From NCBI RefSeq assembly GCF_001632365.1, contig NW_024468519.1, forward strand, positions 134,831 to 198,830: a stretch of DNA of 64,000 nucleotides, read 5' to 3'. The notes beneath the pieces were generated by a model, which did not search any database, was not told where the DNA came from, and saw only the letters and a list, made by a program, of their open reading frames with translations. A program made the position numbers and the translations under genes. Below, piece after piece: positions 61,924 to 64,000 of the stretch. This stretch comes from Laetiporus sulphureus 93-53. Lineage: Eukaryota; Basidiomycota; Agaricomycetes; Polyporales; Laetiporaceae. The first letter of the stretch is position 1. The number at the start of each line of letters is the position of its first letter.

Positions 61924-64000
61924 ATGCGAAGAGTAGCGCTATCTCTGCTCGCCCTCGCTGCGACCGTTGCTCTGGCACAGGAAGAATCCAAGCCTGTGTT
62001 CAAGGCAAGTCGCAGGGACGCGTTGTCCTGAACTTATACTGACGTCGCATTACCATTGCCTTAGCCCACCGAGATCAAGGCGCCATTCATCGAGCAGTTC
62101 ACGGAAGACTGGTCTGAACGGTGGACCCCGTCAGAGGCCACTAAGAAGACCCCCGTTGGCGGCACGACATTCAGCTATGTCGGCAAATGGGAGGTCGAGG
62201 AGCCTACTATTTCTGTGATTGAAGGGGCCAAGGGTCTTGTAGCGAAGACCAAGGCTGCGCACCATGCCATCTCCGCACCCTTCGCTGAAGCTATCGACTT
62301 CAGCGACAAGCCGCTTGTCGTACAGTACGAAGTGAAGTACCAGAAGGGCGGTAATTGTGGCGGTGGTTACATCAAGCTGCTGGAGGACGGCTTCCAGACG
62401 GCGGGTCAGGAGTTCGACGACAAGACACCGTGGACGATCATGTTTGGTCCTGACTTGACATGCCCGGGGACGAAGGTCCGTCCCCTTCCCCAGGTTCCAT
62501 CTTTCTTCCAGCACTCACACATGCTCTCCTAGATTCATTTCATCTTCCGCTATAAGAACCCGGTTACTGGCGAGTACGAGGAGCACGCTTTGAAGACTCC
62601 CCCAAAGCCTTCAATCGAGAAGCTCACGAACCTCTACACGCTCATTCTCTAGTACGTCTCATTACGTCTTATCTCAGTTTCTTGGCTTACGTTATGGCGA
62701 CCTAGCCCCAACTCCACGTACGATGTCCAGTTCAATGGCGAGAGCAAGTCTTCGGGTAATCTGCTGGATGACTTCAACCCTCCTGTCAACCCGCCTAAGG
62801 AGATCGACGATCCTGAGGACACCAAGCCTGAGGACTGGGTTGACACGAAGAGGATTCCGGACCCCGATGCGACCAAGGTACAACTCCATACTTCCGCTTA
62901 ATGATCATTTCCTTTATCTATATTATGACAGCCTGCTGACTGGGATGAGGACGCGCCTTACGAAATTCCTGACGAGGACGCTGAGAAGCCTGAGGGATGG
63001 CTCGACGACGAGCCAGAGATGATCCCTGATCCTGGTACGTCTTTTCTCCAAATGCCGCCGTCAGCGATGCTCAAGAAGTCGTCGTTATTCTAGACGCCGA
63101 AAAGCCTGAGGAGTGGGACGATGAGGAAGACGGCGACTGGATTGCACCCGTGGTACGCAACCCCAAGTGCGACGAAGCTCCTGGCTGCGGCGAATGGAAA
63201 CGGTACGTTTGCAAGTCTCTATCGGCTACATGAATCCTGATGAGCGCCCTGCAAAGCCCCATGAAGGCCAACCCTGACTACAAGGGCAAGTGGTACGCTC
63301 CCATGATCGACAATTCGGCATACATTGGCGAGTGGCACCCGCGTCAGATCCCCAACCCCGACTTCTTCGAGGACCTCAACCCTGTCCAGAACCTCAAGAA
63401 GATCGTGAGTGCATATCTACCAGCAGCTAATCACAAGTTACTGAAAAGTCCCTTCCTGCAGGGCGGCATTGGTATCGAGCTGTGGACCATGACTGAGGAT
63501 ATCCTCTTCGACAATATTTACATCGGACACTCGGTCGAGGACGCCCAGGCCTTCAAGGCGGAGACATTCGATATCAAGAAGCCGCTCGAAGTCGAGCAGT
63601 CGAAGGTCAAGAAGAACGTCAAGGATGAGGACGAGGACGAGGCACTCAGCTTCATCGAGGAGCCGGTGGAGTTCATCCGCCAGAAGGCGTTCAAGTTCAT
63701 CGACCTCGCCAAGGTCGATCCTGTCGCAGCATTCAAGACGCAGCCTGAGGTCGGCGCTGTGATGGTGCTTTCCGTTATCACCTTCTTCGGTATGCTTGGC
63801 GCAATGTTCGGCCTCGTTGGTGCGTCGCAACAACCCGTGACCAAGGTATGCTACGTCGATTCTTTGGCCCGTATCAGATGTTCACGAATGTTTATCCTCA
63901 CAGTCATCGAAGAAGACCGATGCTCCCACGCCCGATGACAAGCAGAAAACTGAGGCTGTTCCTGTTGCCGCTGCTGGCGGTGAGAAGAAGGAAACCCCGG
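61924..64000 (+). CDS. CNE1: Calnexin, 3' end beyond the window
   Basis: ER membrane lectin chaperone for monoglucosylated glycoproteins. Signal peptide [19 protein letters not shown]; luminal lectin domain with both family signatures ([16 protein letters not shown] and [11 protein letters not shown]), whose cysteines likely pair; a P-domain with repeats of the type [16 protein letters not shown], then [14 protein letters not shown] and [14 protein letters not shown], then the second repeat type [17 protein letters not shown] and [35 protein letters not shown] closing the lectin fold; a membrane helix ([21 protein letters not shown]); and a Lys/Glu-rich cytosolic tail cut by the window edge. 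At least eight introns. Confidence 0.96.

Overview
The window is nuclear DNA from a filamentous basidiomycete, most likely an Agaricomycete. Genes are split by many short (about 50-60 nt) GT-AG introns. Intergenic gaps are short, there are no operons, and the gene families (DUF4470-MYND proteins, caspase-like proteins, Ser/Thr-rich GPI proteins, homeodomain regulators, PDR transporters) are typical of mushroom-forming fungi. The species cannot be read from the sequence.

Left part (1-20,900) is accessory. It holds three related copies of a shortened BET-type gene (second bromodomain plus, in two of them, NET region). Copy A (about 319-2302) is a pseudogene. Copy B (3264-4818) reads cleanly through five exons to a 447-residue protein. 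Copy C (about 11,588-12,200) is cut off mid-bromodomain. Copies A and C lie head to head with fragments of a WD40 gene. Between B and C lie an intact 1164-residue DUF4470-MYND protein (5622-9300), a GNAT-type acetyltransferase (9492-10,552) and a small unknown gene. After copy C come a caspase-like relic (about 13,872-14,410) and a gene-poor stretch to about 20.9 kb.

Right part (20,900-64,000) is a dense array of ordinary genes, most reconstructed exon by exon. In order they are: a protein with three homeodomains; pantothenate kinase (coenzyme A synthesis); coatomer gamma; a Ser-rich GPI-anchored surface protein; mitochondrial protease Atp23; an enoyl-CoA hydratase/isomerase; a BMT5-like rRNA methyltransferase; a RAMP4/Ysy6 ER protein; an RBBP4/Msi1 WD40 histone chaperone; ATP synthase subunit e; a possible INO80 subunit; Dopey/DOP1; a luminal EF-hand protein; a full PDR-type ABC transporter; prefoldin subunit 1; the spliceosomal GTPase Snu114; and calnexin, which runs off the right edge. 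Several act in the secretory pathway (coatomer, DOP1, EF-hand protein, RAMP4, calnexin), but nothing indicates co-regulation beyond two compact divergent promoters.

The items most worth a second look are the triple-homeodomain protein, in which the first two homeodomains are split at the identical codon and phase, and the shortened BET copies, which all lack the PMD part of the bromodomain ZA loop.
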